This document shows positions 25,077-34,714 of a DNA stretch of 64,000 nucleotides, piece by piece. The notes beneath the pieces are model-generated. The model was given only the letters and a program-made list of their open reading frames with translations. It did not search any database and was not told where the DNA came from. The stretch comes from Massilia agri (GTDB lineage Bacteria; Pseudomonadota; Gammaproteobacteria; Burkholderiales; Burkholderiaceae_D), in NCBI RefSeq assembly GCF_024753255.1, contig NZ_JANUHA010000020.1, forward strand, positions 1 through 64,000. Reading direction: 5' to 3'. Every line of letters starts with the position of its first letter. Positions within the stretch are counted from its first letter, which is position 1. The translations under genes were made by a program, and so were the position numbers.

Positions 25077-25954
25077 GCCGCCGCCCCGGTGATGCGCAGC
25101 GAGTAGTCGGTCGCGCGCACGTCCTTGGTCAGGCTGCCGATCGAGATGCGGTCCACGCCGGTCTCGGCGATCGCGCGCACCGTGTCCATATTGATACCGC
25201 CCGAGGCTTCGAGGAGCGCGCGTCCCGCGTTCACGCGGACGGCATCCACCATCATGTCGAGATCGAAGTTGTCGAGCAGCACCGACTTGACGCCTGCCGC
25301 CAGTGCTTCCTCGAGCTGGGCGATGGTCTCGACTTCGATCTGCACCGGCGCGCCCGAATCCAGCGCTGCGGCCGCCTGCAGGGCCTTGGTGACGCCGCCG
25401 GCCGCTGCGATGTGGTTTTCCTTGATCAGCATGCCGTCGTAGAGCGCCATGCGCTGGTTCTTGCCGCCGCCGACGCGCACCGCATATTTCTGCGCCTGGC
25501 GCAGGCCGGGGATGGTCTTGCGGGTGTCGAGGATGGCGGCGCGGGTGCCGGCGATCACGTCGACATACATGCGGGTGGCGGTGGCCACGCCCGAAAGCAG
25601 CTGCATGAAGTTCAGGGCCGCACGCTCGGCCGTCAGCAACGAGCGTGGATTGGCAATGATGTTGCAGACGACGGAATCGGCCGCCATCACATCGCCTTCC
25701 GCATACTGCCAGTCGATCTCGATCTCCGGGTCGACCGCCAGCATCACGCCTTCGAACCAGGGCGCGCCGCACAGCACGGCCTGCTCGCGCACGATGACGC
25801 GGGCCTGGACGCGGGTGTCGGTCGGGACCAGCATGCCGGTCAGGTCGCCGGTGCCGACGTCTTCCAGCAGCGCGGCGAGGATGTTGGCTTCGAAAGCCGA
25901 TTGCAGCTTCTCGTCGAAATTGTCTATAGCGTGGGGATTGCGCAGGGTCGTCAT
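25073..25954 (-). CDS. nadC: quinolinate phosphoribosyltransferase (decarboxylating)
   Basis: A 293-residue enzyme that converts quinolinate and PRPP to nicotinate mononucleotide. The N-terminal half carries LLEDVGTGDLTG and the PRPP/quinolinate-binding region includes TRKTIPGLRQAQKYAVRVGGG and HRxx-like NQRMALYDGMLIKENHI. The C-terminal barrel shows VEVETIAQLEEAL, VLLDNFDLDMM, LEASGGINMDT and TGVDRISIGSLTKD. The usual His in GGGxxHR is replaced by Asn (GGGKNQR), a substitution also known in some family members. ATG 25954 overlaps the nadA stop as ATGA. It acts directly after NadA in the same operon. Confidence 0.95.
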   Translation of the reverse strand: MTTLRNPHAIDNFDEKLQSAFEANILAALLEDVGTGDLTGMLVPTDTRVQARVIVREQAVLCGAPWFEGVMLAVDPEIEIDWQYAEGDVMAADSVVCNIIANPRSLLTAERAALNFMQLLSGVATATRMYVDVIAGTRAAILDTRKTIPGLRQAQKYAVRVGGGKNQRMALYDGMLIKENHIAAAGGVTKALQAAAALDSGAPVQIEVETIAQLEEALAAGVKSVLLDNFDLDMMVDAVRVNAGRALLEASGGINMDTVRAIAETGVDRISIGSLTKDVRATDYSLRITGAAA

Positions 25955-27099
25955 GCGGGGCCTACTCCATTGAACAGCTTGGTGTTCTGCTCGAGCGCGC
26001 CGCTCGGCAGTGCCTGGGCCTTCCTGGCGGCGGCGAAATCGAGCATGCGGTCGATCGCGCGCTTGGCCTGGCGGCCGATCTCCGGATCGACGTGGACTTC
26101 GTTCGCGCCGTTTTCCAGCACCTCGGCGAGGTTCTTCAGGCCGTTCATGGCCATCCACGGGCAGTGGGCGCAGCTCTTGCAGGTGGCGCTGTTGCCGGCG
26201 GTCGGCGCTTCGATGAAGTGTTTACCCGGGGCCGCGGCGCGCATCTTGTGCAGGATGCCGTTGTCGGTGGCGACGATGAAGGTGGTGGCCGGCAGGTTCA
26301 CCGCCGCGTTGATCAGCTGCGTGGTCGAGCCGACCACGTCGGCCTGGGCCACGACATTGCTCGGGGATTCCGGATGCACCAGCACCTTCGCGTCCGGGTA
26401 TTCCGCCTTGAGCAGGTCGAGTTCGATGCCCTTGAACTCGTCGTGCACCAGGCAGGAACCCTGCCACAGCAGCATGTCGGCGCCAGTCTGCTTCTGGATC
26501 CAGGAACCGAGGTGGCGGTCCGGCGCCCACAGGATCTTCTTGCCCTGCTCGTGCAGGTGCTTGACGATGTCCAGGCCGATCGACGAGGTCACCATCCAGT
26601 CGGCGCGCGCCTTCACCGCGGCGGACGTATTCGCGTAGACGACCACGGTGCGGTCCGGGTGCTGGTCGCAGAAAGCGGCGAATTCGTCGGCCGGGCAGCC
26701 CAGGTCCAGCGAGCAGGTCGCGTCCAGGTCCGGCATCAGGATGGTCTTTTCCGGGCTCAGGATCTTGGCCGATTCTCCCATGAAGCGCACGCCGGCCACG
26801 ACCAGCGTTTGCGCCGGGTGGTCGCGGCCGAAGCGGGCCATTTCGAGGGAATCGGAGACGCAGCCGCCGGTTTCCTCGGCCAGGTCCTGCAGCTCGGCGT
26901 CCACGTAGTAGTGGGCGACCAGCACGGCATTGCGTTCCTTGAGGAGGCGCTTGATGCGTTCCTTGAGTTCGGCTTTTTCGCTTGCTGTCGGCGTGGCGGG
27001 CACGCGCGCCCAGGCTTCGGCCGTCGCCGGGTTGATGGTGCAGGCTTCGCCGACCTGGGGACGGTCGTATTCGTAGGTTTTGATGGGTGCGGTGATCAT
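25951..27099 (-). CDS. nadA: quinolinate synthase A (4Fe-4S)
   Basis: A 382-residue iron-sulphur enzyme that condenses iminoaspartate with dihydroxyacetone phosphate to form quinolinate. The pseudo-threefold fold shows VAHYYVDAELQDLAEETGG, MGESAKILSPEKT, VYANTSAAVKA, WAPDRHLGSW, HPESP and GSTTQLI motifs. Candidate cluster ligands are C129 or C135, C216 (GSCLVHDEF) and C310 (CKSCAHCPWM). Length suits the longer proteobacterial form. It starts 13 bases after the ybiT stop and overlaps nadC, so a ybiT-nadA-nadC message is likely. nadB is encoded separately at 20054. Confidence 0.95.
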   Translation of the reverse strand: MITAPIKTYEYDRPQVGEACTINPATAEAWARVPATPTASEKAELKERIKRLLKERNAVLVAHYYVDAELQDLAEETGGCVSDSLEMARFGRDHPAQTLVVAGVRFMGESAKILSPEKTILMPDLDATCSLDLGCPADEFAAFCDQHPDRTVVVYANTSAAVKARADWMVTSSIGLDIVKHLHEQGKKILWAPDRHLGSWIQKQTGADMLLWQGSCLVHDEFKGIELDLLKAEYPDAKVLVHPESPSNVVAQADVVGSTTQLINAAVNLPATTFIVATDNGILHKMRAAAPGKHFIEAPTAGNSATCKSCAHCPWMAMNGLKNLAEVLENGANEVHVDPEIGRQAKRAIDRMLDFAAARKAQALPSGALEQNTKLFNGVGPA

Positions 27100-27112
27100 T
27101 GCGGAGTCGTTA

Positions 27113-28714
<1,602 letters not shown>

Positions 28715-28789
28715 TGTGTAAACCCTAAAGCGTGGATGTTGGAATAACCGCGCATTTTACCACTGTGGGCAGGATGGCGGGACAGCGGC

Positions 28790-29731
28790 TCAGGCGCAGC
28801 GGTCCTGGACGGTGTCCGCGCGGCGCAAGGTCGGGTAATCGGACAGCAGCAGGGTGAATCCCTCGTCCTTCGATTCGAGCCTTCCCTGGGCGCCGAAGGG
28901 GATCGTGACCCGCTTGGGCCCGTGGCCGAAGGTCAGGCCGGTGAGCACGGGCACGGGCAAGGTCTCGCGCAGGTGGGCGACCATGGCGTCGAAGTCGTAG
29001 CCGTTGTCGTTCTTGCCGAGGGTGTAGCCGGAGAAATCGCCCAGGATGACGGCGCGCTGGCGTTCGAGCACGCCGGCCTGGTGCAGTTGCAGCAGCAGGC
29101 GCTCGACGCGGTAGGGGTGCTCGGCGATGTCTTCGAGGTAGAGGATGCCGCCGTCGATGCGCGGGAAGTACGGCGTGCCCAGCAGGGACACGACCATCGC
29201 CAGGTTGCCGCCCCAGACCCTGCCCTGCTCCTGCACGCGCGGATTGCCCGGGGCGCACTCCGTGATCGTGTGGGTCGGGCCTGCCAGGCAGTTCCAAAAA
29301 TTATCCAGCGTAAATTGCACCGGCTCGCGGGCGCCGAAGTCGCCGGCCAGCATCGGTCCGGCATAGCTGAGCGCACCGGTACGGTGGAACAGCCCCATGT
29401 GCAGGGCCGTGATGTCGGAAAAACCGACCAGCAGCTTGCCGCTGGCGGCAATCGCGTCGAAATCGACCTGCGGCAGCAGGCGGGTGACCCCGTAGCCGCC
29501 GCGCAGGGCCATGATGATCTGCACATCGGGGTCGGCAACCGCGGCGCTCAGCTGGGCCAGGCGCCCGGCATCGGTGCCGCCGAAGCGCTGGTGGATGGCG
29601 TTGTGGTCGTAGTAGTTGCGAACCAGGCAGCCCTGGGCTTCGAGGCGGGCGACGGCGCGGTCGATCGCGGCCGGGTCGAGCGCCTGGCCGGCCGGGGCCA
29701 CGATGGCAATGCCGATTTGTTGGGTGATCAC
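28790..29731 (-). CDS. ldcA: muramoyltetrapeptide L,D-carboxypeptidase (S66 family)
   Basis: A 313-residue serine peptidase that trims the terminal D-Ala from recycled murein tetrapeptides in the cytoplasm. The Ser in VGFSDITALHMGL is the nucleophile, the Glu in ILYLEDIAEHPYRVERLL and the His in GLTFGHGPKR complete the S66 triad. MALRGGYGVTRLLP is the family's substrate loop. No signal peptide, as expected. The start is GTG 29731, overlapping the stop of the upstream hydrolase gene as GTGA, so the two are a coupled pair. The C-terminal domain is complete. Confidence 0.9.
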   Translation of the reverse strand: MITQQIGIAIVAPAGQALDPAAIDRAVARLEAQGCLVRNYYDHNAIHQRFGGTDAGRLAQLSAAVADPDVQIIMALRGGYGVTRLLPQVDFDAIAASGKLLVGFSDITALHMGLFHRTGALSYAGPMLAGDFGAREPVQFTLDNFWNCLAGPTHTITECAPGNPRVQEQGRVWGGNLAMVVSLLGTPYFPRIDGGILYLEDIAEHPYRVERLLLQLHQAGVLERQRAVILGDFSGYTLGKNDNGYDFDAMVAHLRETLPVPVLTGLTFGHGPKRVTIPFGAQGRLESKDEGFTLLLSDYPTLRRADTVQDRCA

Positions 29732-30654
29732 TGTTTTACGAAGAGCCGGGGTGTTGAGTCTGGCAACATCTTACCCCTGGCATGGGCGTCGATCAAGGCG
29801 AGCAGGCGTTCGGCCAGCTGGGGAGGCAGGTCGTGCCCCATGCCCTCGATGACCTCCAGCCTGGCGCCCGGGATGCGGCTGGCGGTGTCTTCGCCGCAGG
29901 CCAGCGGCACCAGCGGGTCGGCGGCCCCGTGGATGACGAGCGCGGGCGCGGCGATGGTGCGCAGGAGCGCGCAGCGGTCGCCCGAGGCGGCAATCGCCAT
30001 CATCTGGCGCGCCACGCCGGACGGGCAATAGCTGCGGCGCACGGAACGGGCGACCCGCTTGCGCAGCAGGCGCTCGGGAGTCGGATAGGCGGGGCTGCCG
30101 ATGGCGCGCAGCACCTCCACCCCCTGGTCGATGATGCTCTCGACATTGGCGGGGTCGAGGGCGCGGCGGGTCATGAGCTTGCGCACTTTTTTCTCAGGCC
30201 CGGGCAGGCCGCGCCGGCAGGAGCTCGACATGATCGAGGTGAGGCTGAGGATGCGCTGCGGGTAGCGGGCGGCCAGGATCTGGGCGATCATGCCGCCCAT
30301 CGAGACGCCCACCACGTGGGCGCGCGCCACGCCGAGGGCGGACAGGACGCCGATCGCGTCTTCGGCCATGTCGTCGAGACGGTAAGGCGCGCGCAGCGGC
30401 CAGCCGAGTTTGGATTTGATCCAGGCCAAGCCCAGGTTGGGAGTGCCTGCCTGTTCGAACTTGGTCGACAGCCCGCAGTCGCGGTTGTCGAAGCGGATCA
30501 CGTAGAAGCCGAGCTCGACCAGGCCTTCGACGAATTCCTCCGGCCAGGCCGTGAGCTGCATGCCCAGTCCGTGCACCAGCAACAGCGGCACGGACTTGGG
30601 GTCGCCCGCGGTGTCGAAGGCGATGCGGATTCCGTTGGCATTCAGCGTAGGCAT
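29728..30654 (-). CDS. alpha/beta hydrolase
   Basis: A 308-residue cytoplasmic alpha/beta hydrolase. LLLVHGLGMQLTAWPEEF gives the oxyanion region, the nucleophile Ser is in GVSMGG, the Asp in HGAADPLVP and the His in GMGHDLPP. The FDNRDCGLSTK loop and the cap region (ILSLTSIMSSSCRRGLPGP) resemble aclacinomycin methylesterase-like and 3-oxoadipate enol-lactonase-like enzymes; the substrate is unknown. It is translated together with ldcA. The 120-base gap to tadA suggests a separate promoter. Confidence 0.85.
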   Translation of the reverse strand: MPTLNANGIRIAFDTAGDPKSVPLLLVHGLGMQLTAWPEEFVEGLVELGFYVIRFDNRDCGLSTKFEQAGTPNLGLAWIKSKLGWPLRAPYRLDDMAEDAIGVLSALGVARAHVVGVSMGGMIAQILAARYPQRILSLTSIMSSSCRRGLPGPEKKVRKLMTRRALDPANVESIIDQGVEVLRAIGSPAYPTPERLLRKRVARSVRRSYCPSGVARQMMAIAASGDRCALLRTIAAPALVIHGAADPLVPLACGEDTASRIPGARLEVIEGMGHDLPPQLAERLLALIDAHARGKMLPDSTPRLFVKQ

Positions 30655-30774
30655 AAATCGAGTGGACTACCGCGGTTCGGACGACGTGGTTCACGCGGCC
30701 GCGGGGAGGCGGCGCGAAACCAGCATACCACTTTCGCCGACCGGTGGGCGCTCAGGCGCGCGCCCCGTCAGGAT

Positions 30775-31311
30775 TCATGCTTCGGGTGCTGCGGCGTCCG
30801 GACCGGGGAGTTTGCGCGCGGCGGCGCGGCGCTCGGCGAAGAAGGCCTTGAGCAGGCTGCTCGCCTCCTCGGCCATCACGCCGCCGAGCACGCCGGTGTG
30901 GTGATTGAGCCTGCCTTCGTCGAAGAGGTTGACGACCGAGCCGCAGGCGCCGGTCTTGGGGTCGGTCGCGGCGTAGACGACCCGCGCCAGGCGGGCATGC
31001 ATCATGGCCCCGGAGCACATGATGCAGGGTTCGAGGGTGACGTAGAGCTCGCAACCCGGCAGGCGGTAATTGCCGAGCTTCTCGGCAGCCGCGCGCAGGG
31101 CATTGACTTCCGCGTGGGCGGTCGGGTCGTGGCGGCCGATCGGGCGGTTGTAGCCGGTGGCGATCACCTCGCCGTCCTTGACGACCACGGCGCCGACCGG
31201 CACCTCGCCTTCAGCCCAGGCCAGGCGCGCCTGCTCCAGGGCGAGCGCCATGAAGCGGTGTTCCGGCACCGCCTCGTCCTCGAGCCGCATCTGGACCGGA
31301 TCCTCAGGCAT
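30775..31311 (-). CDS. tadA: tRNA-specific adenosine deaminase
   Basis: A 178-residue zinc deaminase that converts adenosine 34 to inosine in tRNA-Arg(ACG). Zinc and catalytic residues are H66 and E68 in HAEVNAL, and C96 and C99 in PCIMCSGAMMHARL. VGAVVVKDGEVIATGYNRPI forms the first strands, and FDEGRLNHHTGVLGGV the RNA-contacting C-terminal part. The last 20 residues are a variable Ala/Pro-rich tail. Its start overlaps the queD stop by 8 bases, which makes it the last gene of a queE-queD-tadA operon. Confidence 0.93.
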   Translation of the reverse strand: MPEDPVQMRLEDEAVPEHRFMALALEQARLAWAEGEVPVGAVVVKDGEVIATGYNRPIGRHDPTAHAEVNALRAAAEKLGNYRLPGCELYVTLEPCIMCSGAMMHARLARVVYAATDPKTGACGSVVNLFDEGRLNHHTGVLGGVMAEEASSLLKAFFAERRAAARKLPGPDAAAPEA

Positions 31312-31750
31312 CGGTGATTTCGGCCCAGCAGTTCGGGGTCTCGTGCAGCACCAGCTTGTGCAGGCGCAGGCCGGTGCCGAAGCGGTCGGTGAACACGGTC
31401 TTCAGGATGCCGAAGGCGACGCGCGCCAGGTTCTCCACGGTGGGGATGCAGTCGATGACGACGGTCTTGTGGCCGGGCAGCGAAGCCAGGAATTCACGCA
31501 CCTTGTCATCCTTTTCGTACACCAGGAAGGCATGGTCCCACACGTCGATCAGATGTTCCTTGGCCAGGGTCTTCACGTCCGAGAAGTCCATGATCATGCC
31601 GTTGTCGGAATTTCCTTCAGCGTCGATGACATCGCCGGTCAGCGTGATCTCGAGGGTGTAGCGGTGGCCGTGCAGGTTGCGGCACTGGCTCTTGTGGTCG
31701 GGAATGCGGTGGCCGGCGTCGAATTCCAGCTTGCGGGTAATGGTGAGCAT
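31304..31750 (-). CDS. queD: 6-carboxy-tetrahydropterin synthase
   Basis: A 148-residue QueD enzyme of queuosine precursor synthesis; it converts dihydroneopterin triphosphate to 6-carboxy-tetrahydropterin. Zinc ligands are in FDAGHRI and NLHGHRYTLEI; the catalytic Cys lies in DHKSQCRNLHGH. MIMDFSDVKTLAKEHLIDVWDHAFL and TVENLARVAFGIL are family motifs, and LHETPNCWAE closes the fold. It lies 13 bases behind queE, and overlaps tadA. QueD feeds QueE directly. Confidence 0.93.
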   Translation of the reverse strand: MLTITRKLEFDAGHRIPDHKSQCRNLHGHRYTLEITLTGDVIDAEGNSDNGMIMDFSDVKTLAKEHLIDVWDHAFLVYEKDDKVREFLASLPGHKTVVIDCIPTVENLARVAFGILKTVFTDRFGTGLRLHKLVLHETPNCWAEITDA

Positions 31751-31763
31751 CGGTGGTGGATCC

Positions 31764-32399
31764 TCAAGGGATCTGAAGCAGTTTGTGGGTCTGGAGGCTG
31801 AGCTTCCATTTCGGGTTGCGACGGCAGGTCTCGATCGCCAGGCGGGTGTTCTGGGCGGCCAGCGGCCCGTCCATCGGCTGCACGTAGAAGTTCTCGAAGT
31901 CGAGGTGCTCGTAGGCGGACAGGTCCTGGCCCAGCTGCGGAATCACGACCTTGATCTCGTTGCCCTTGGCCACCACCAGCTGGGAGCCCATCTTCGGGCT
32001 GACGCAGACCCAGTCCACGCCGTCCGGCACCGGCAGGGTGCCGTTGGTCTCGATGGCGATCGTGAAGCCGTGGGCGTGCATCGCCTCGATCAGGGCGACG
32101 TCGAGCTGCAGCAGCGGTTCGCCGCCGGTGAAGACGACGTACTTGCTGGCGGCATGCGAAGCGGGCCACAGGCCGTCGATTTCGCGCGCCAGGCTGCCGG
32201 CGTCACGGAACTTGCCGCCGCGCTCGCCGTCGGTGCCGACGAAATCGGTATCGCAGAAGGTGCAGACGGCAGTCGCGCGGTCGCTTTCCCTGCCGGTCCA
32301 CAGATTGCAGCCGGAAAAGCGGCAGAAAACGGCCGGCCGCCCCGCGTGGGCGCCTTCGCCCTGCAGGGTATAGAAGATCTCTTTGATGCTGTAAGTCAC
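31764..32399 (-). CDS. queE: 7-carboxy-7-deazaguanine synthase (radical SAM)
   Basis: A 211-residue radical SAM enzyme that contracts the pterin ring to 7-carboxy-7-deazaguanine. The cluster motif is of the long CX14CX2C type, C31, C46 and C49, known from Burkholderia QueE rather than the classical CX3CX2C. YTLQGEGAHAGRPAVFCRFSGC precedes it, VFTGGEPLLQ binds SAM, and VSPKMG and FYVQPMDGP follow. Start is GTG 32399 behind GAGAGG. First gene of the queE-queD-tadA operon; queC and queF are not in the window. Confidence 0.94.
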   Translation of the reverse strand: MTYSIKEIFYTLQGEGAHAGRPAVFCRFSGCNLWTGRESDRATAVCTFCDTDFVGTDGERGGKFRDAGSLAREIDGLWPASHAASKYVVFTGGEPLLQLDVALIEAMHAHGFTIAIETNGTLPVPDGVDWVCVSPKMGSQLVVAKGNEIKVVIPQLGQDLSAYEHLDFENFYVQPMDGPLAAQNTRLAIETCRRNPKWKLSLQTHKLLQIP

Positions 32400-32564
32400 G
32401 GTAAACCTCTCGTCAACCTTCCATTATAGCGTGGCCGGGGCCGTCCGTGGGCATGTCGGCCTTGGGCCGCGAGCGCCGCCATGCGTTGAGGATGAGCAAT
32501 ATTCCCTGTAGGACATGGGTGTACCTTCATACGGAATGTTCCTAACGCCAGTAAGAAGGACGCC

Positions 32565-33500
32565 ATGAACAAATACAGCTCATTCCTAGCCCGCGCCTCC
32601 GCCCTGCTGTGCGTCGCCCTGCCGGCGCACGCCGCCCTGCCGATGCCCCTGCCCCTGCGCGGCGTCCCGCCGGAGCTGGCAGGCGCCACCGTGCTGACCA
32701 TGGCTGCGATCGGCCTGGCGCTCCTGCTGCAGCGGCGGGGCCGCGCGGCGGAACAGCGCGGCCGTTCACTCGAGCAGCAGTTGCAGGCCGAACGGCGCGC
32801 CCATGCCGAGGTCGAAGAGGCCCTGGCCGGCAGCCACGAGGTGCTGTGCCGCCTGGTGCGCCAGCAGGAAGGCGTGCGCGACGCCGAGCGCAGCCGCATC
32901 GCCCGCGAGCTGCACGACGAGCTGGGCCACCGCCTGCTCTCGCTGCGCGCCGAGCTTTCCTTGCAGCAGTTGGCCTCGCGCGGCGCCTCGCCCTCCGCCT
33001 TCGAGCGCCTGGGCGTGGCGATCGCCGACCTCGACGCGGCGATCCGCTCGGTGCGCGCCATCGTCTCCGGCATGCGCCCCATCGCGCCCGGCGTCACGCT
33101 GCGCCAGGCGGCCGAACGCCACCTGGCCGAGTTCGCCCGCCTGCACGGGCTCGACTATCGCCTCGACCTCGGCGTCGAGCAGGACCAGGGCGGCCCCCGC
33201 GACCGCGAGCTGGACGCCGTGCTGTTCCGCGCCCTGCAGGAATCGCTGTCGAACGTGGCCTGCCATGCCCAGGCCAGCCTGGTGCGCGTCACCCTGGTCG
33301 AGAGCCCGCGCGAACTCATCCTGACGGTCGAGGATGACGGGATCGGCCTGGCCCAGCCGCTGCGCCAGGGCTGCGGCCTGGAAGGCATGCAGGAGCGCGC
33401 CGCGGCCTACGGCGGCACGGTGCGCCTCTCGCCCGGGCGCCACGGTGGCGCCGTGGTCAGGGTGTCGATGCCGACCCGGCCCGAGCCTGCCCCCGCCTAG
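32565..33500 (+). CDS. NarL/UhpB-class sensor histidine kinase
   Basis: A 311-residue membrane kinase of the HisKA_3 class. A signal-like N-terminus (1 to 23) and one more hydrophobic helix (about 38 to 56, AGATVLTMAAIGLALLL) leave almost no sensor domain. A coiled coil (60 to 105) leads to RIARELHDELGHRLL with phospho-accepting H117. The ATPase has ALQESLSNVACHAQA as N box, DDGIGL and a GLEGMQERAAAYGG G2 motif. A LuxR-type response regulator would be expected but none is adjacent, so this is an orphan kinase. A ribosome site is present (AAGAAGGACGCC). Confidence 0.86.
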   Translation: MNKYSSFLARASALLCVALPAHAALPMPLPLRGVPPELAGATVLTMAAIGLALLLQRRGRAAEQRGRSLEQQLQAERRAHAEVEEALAGSHEVLCRLVRQQEGVRDAERSRIARELHDELGHRLLSLRAELSLQQLASRGASPSAFERLGVAIADLDAAIRSVRAIVSGMRPIAPGVTLRQAAERHLAEFARLHGLDYRLDLGVEQDQGGPRDRELDAVLFRALQESLSNVACHAQASLVRVTLVESPRELILTVEDDGIGLAQPLRQGCGLEGMQERAAAYGGTVRLSPGRHGGAVVRVSMPTRPEPAPA

Positions 33501-33630
33501 GGCGCCTGGCCGGCATCCCTTGCCCGAAAGAAGGCTTGCTTAAAATCAATAAGTTCGTTCCTGCGCGGTAGCAGAATCCTTTCCTGTTGGCAGCCAATTC
33601 GGCGGCCGGACCGGAATGCAGAGGACGACC

Positions 33631-34629
33631 ATGTTCAAGACAGCAAGCCATAGTGGCGCGAGCGGCATGCCCTCCCCGAACACCCTCATCAGCGATGGGG
33701 CCTTCGTCGGGCAGCTGATGGAATCGCTGTCGATCCCCGTCTTCGTGCTCGACCGCGAGGCCCGGGTCATGATCTGGAATCGCGCCTGCGAGCAGCTCAC
33801 GGGCGTGCCGGCCCACGAGATCCTGGGCACCGCCGACCATTGGCGCAGCTTCTACGAGCACCGCCGCCCCACCCTCGCCGACCTGGTCCTGCAGAACCGC
33901 ACCGACGACGTGCGCCAGATCCTGCCGCGCAGCGTCCCGCCCGGCCATGGCTCGGGCCTGTGCATCGAAAGCTGGTTCGACATGCCGCGCGCCGGCCGGC
34001 GCCGCTACCTGGCGGCCGAGGCGACGCCGATCTACGATGCCGAAGGCGGGCTCTCGGCGGTGGTCGAGACCCTGCGCGACCTGACCGACGAGAAGATGGC
34101 CCAGGTGGCGCTGGAGCAGCTGGCCACCCGCGACGGCCTGACCGGCCTGGCCAACCGGCGCTGCTTCGACGACACCCTGCATGCGGAATGGGCGCGCGCC
34201 CTGCGCCAGCAGCAGCCCTTGTCCCTGCTCATGGTCGACGTCGACAATTTCAAGGCCTATAACGACGCCAACGGCCACCTGGGCGGCGACGAATGCCTCA
34301 AGCGCATCGCCCGCGCCGTTGCCAGCGAGATGCGCGCCAACGACCTGGTCGCCCGCTATGGCGGCGAGGAATTCGCCGTGATCCTGCCGAACCAGTCGCT
34401 CAAGGGCGCGGCCATCGTCGCCGAGCGCATCCGCTGCAGGGTCGAGCAGCTGCGGCTGCCGTCCACCGCGCCGACCCGCCACGTGACGGTGTCTATCGGC
34501 GCCGCCACCGCGATCGCCGGCCCCGACAACAATGCGAGCCAGCTGGTCGCCACCGCCGACGCGGCCCTGTACCGCGCCAAGCACCTCGGCCGCAACCGTA
34601 TCAGCCTGCCCCTGAGCGAAGCGGCGTAG
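33631..34629 (+). CDS. PAS-GGDEF diguanylate cyclase
   Basis: A 332-residue cytoplasmic diguanylate cyclase. A PAS domain covers about 25 to 150 (LSIPVFVLDREARVMIWNRAC). The GGDEF domain starts at TRDGLTGLANRRCFD, and its active site is GGEEF at 244 to 248. The inhibitory I-site RAND (235 to 238) is placed correctly five residues before it, so product inhibition is expected. No EAL domain is present. ATG 33631 has AGAGGACGACC before it; the ATG at 33616 is the alternative. It makes cyclic di-GMP, probably in response to a PAS-bound signal. Confidence 0.92.
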   Translation: MFKTASHSGASGMPSPNTLISDGAFVGQLMESLSIPVFVLDREARVMIWNRACEQLTGVPAHEILGTADHWRSFYEHRRPTLADLVLQNRTDDVRQILPRSVPPGHGSGLCIESWFDMPRAGRRRYLAAEATPIYDAEGGLSAVVETLRDLTDEKMAQVALEQLATRDGLTGLANRRCFDDTLHAEWARALRQQQPLSLLMVDVDNFKAYNDANGHLGGDECLKRIARAVASEMRANDLVARYGGEEFAVILPNQSLKGAAIVAERIRCRVEQLRLPSTAPTRHVTVSIGAATAIAGPDNNASQLVATADAALYRAKHLGRNRISLPLSEAA

Positions 34630-34646
34630 GCGACATGCATACCTGA

Positions 34647-34676
34647 TTGAACTGTTCTTTCCTTGTCGAATAATCT
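34647..34676 (+). promoter_or_regulatory. sigma-70-type promoter of the M16 protease gene
   Basis: TTGAAC at 34647 and TAATCT at 34671 are 18 bases apart, 39 bases before the GTG start. This is a fair match to the housekeeping consensus in an AT-rich gap. Confidence 0.4.
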
Positions 34677-34714
34677 ATCCTGCGCGGACAGAATTATTCC
34701 TAAAAGGAGAGAAC

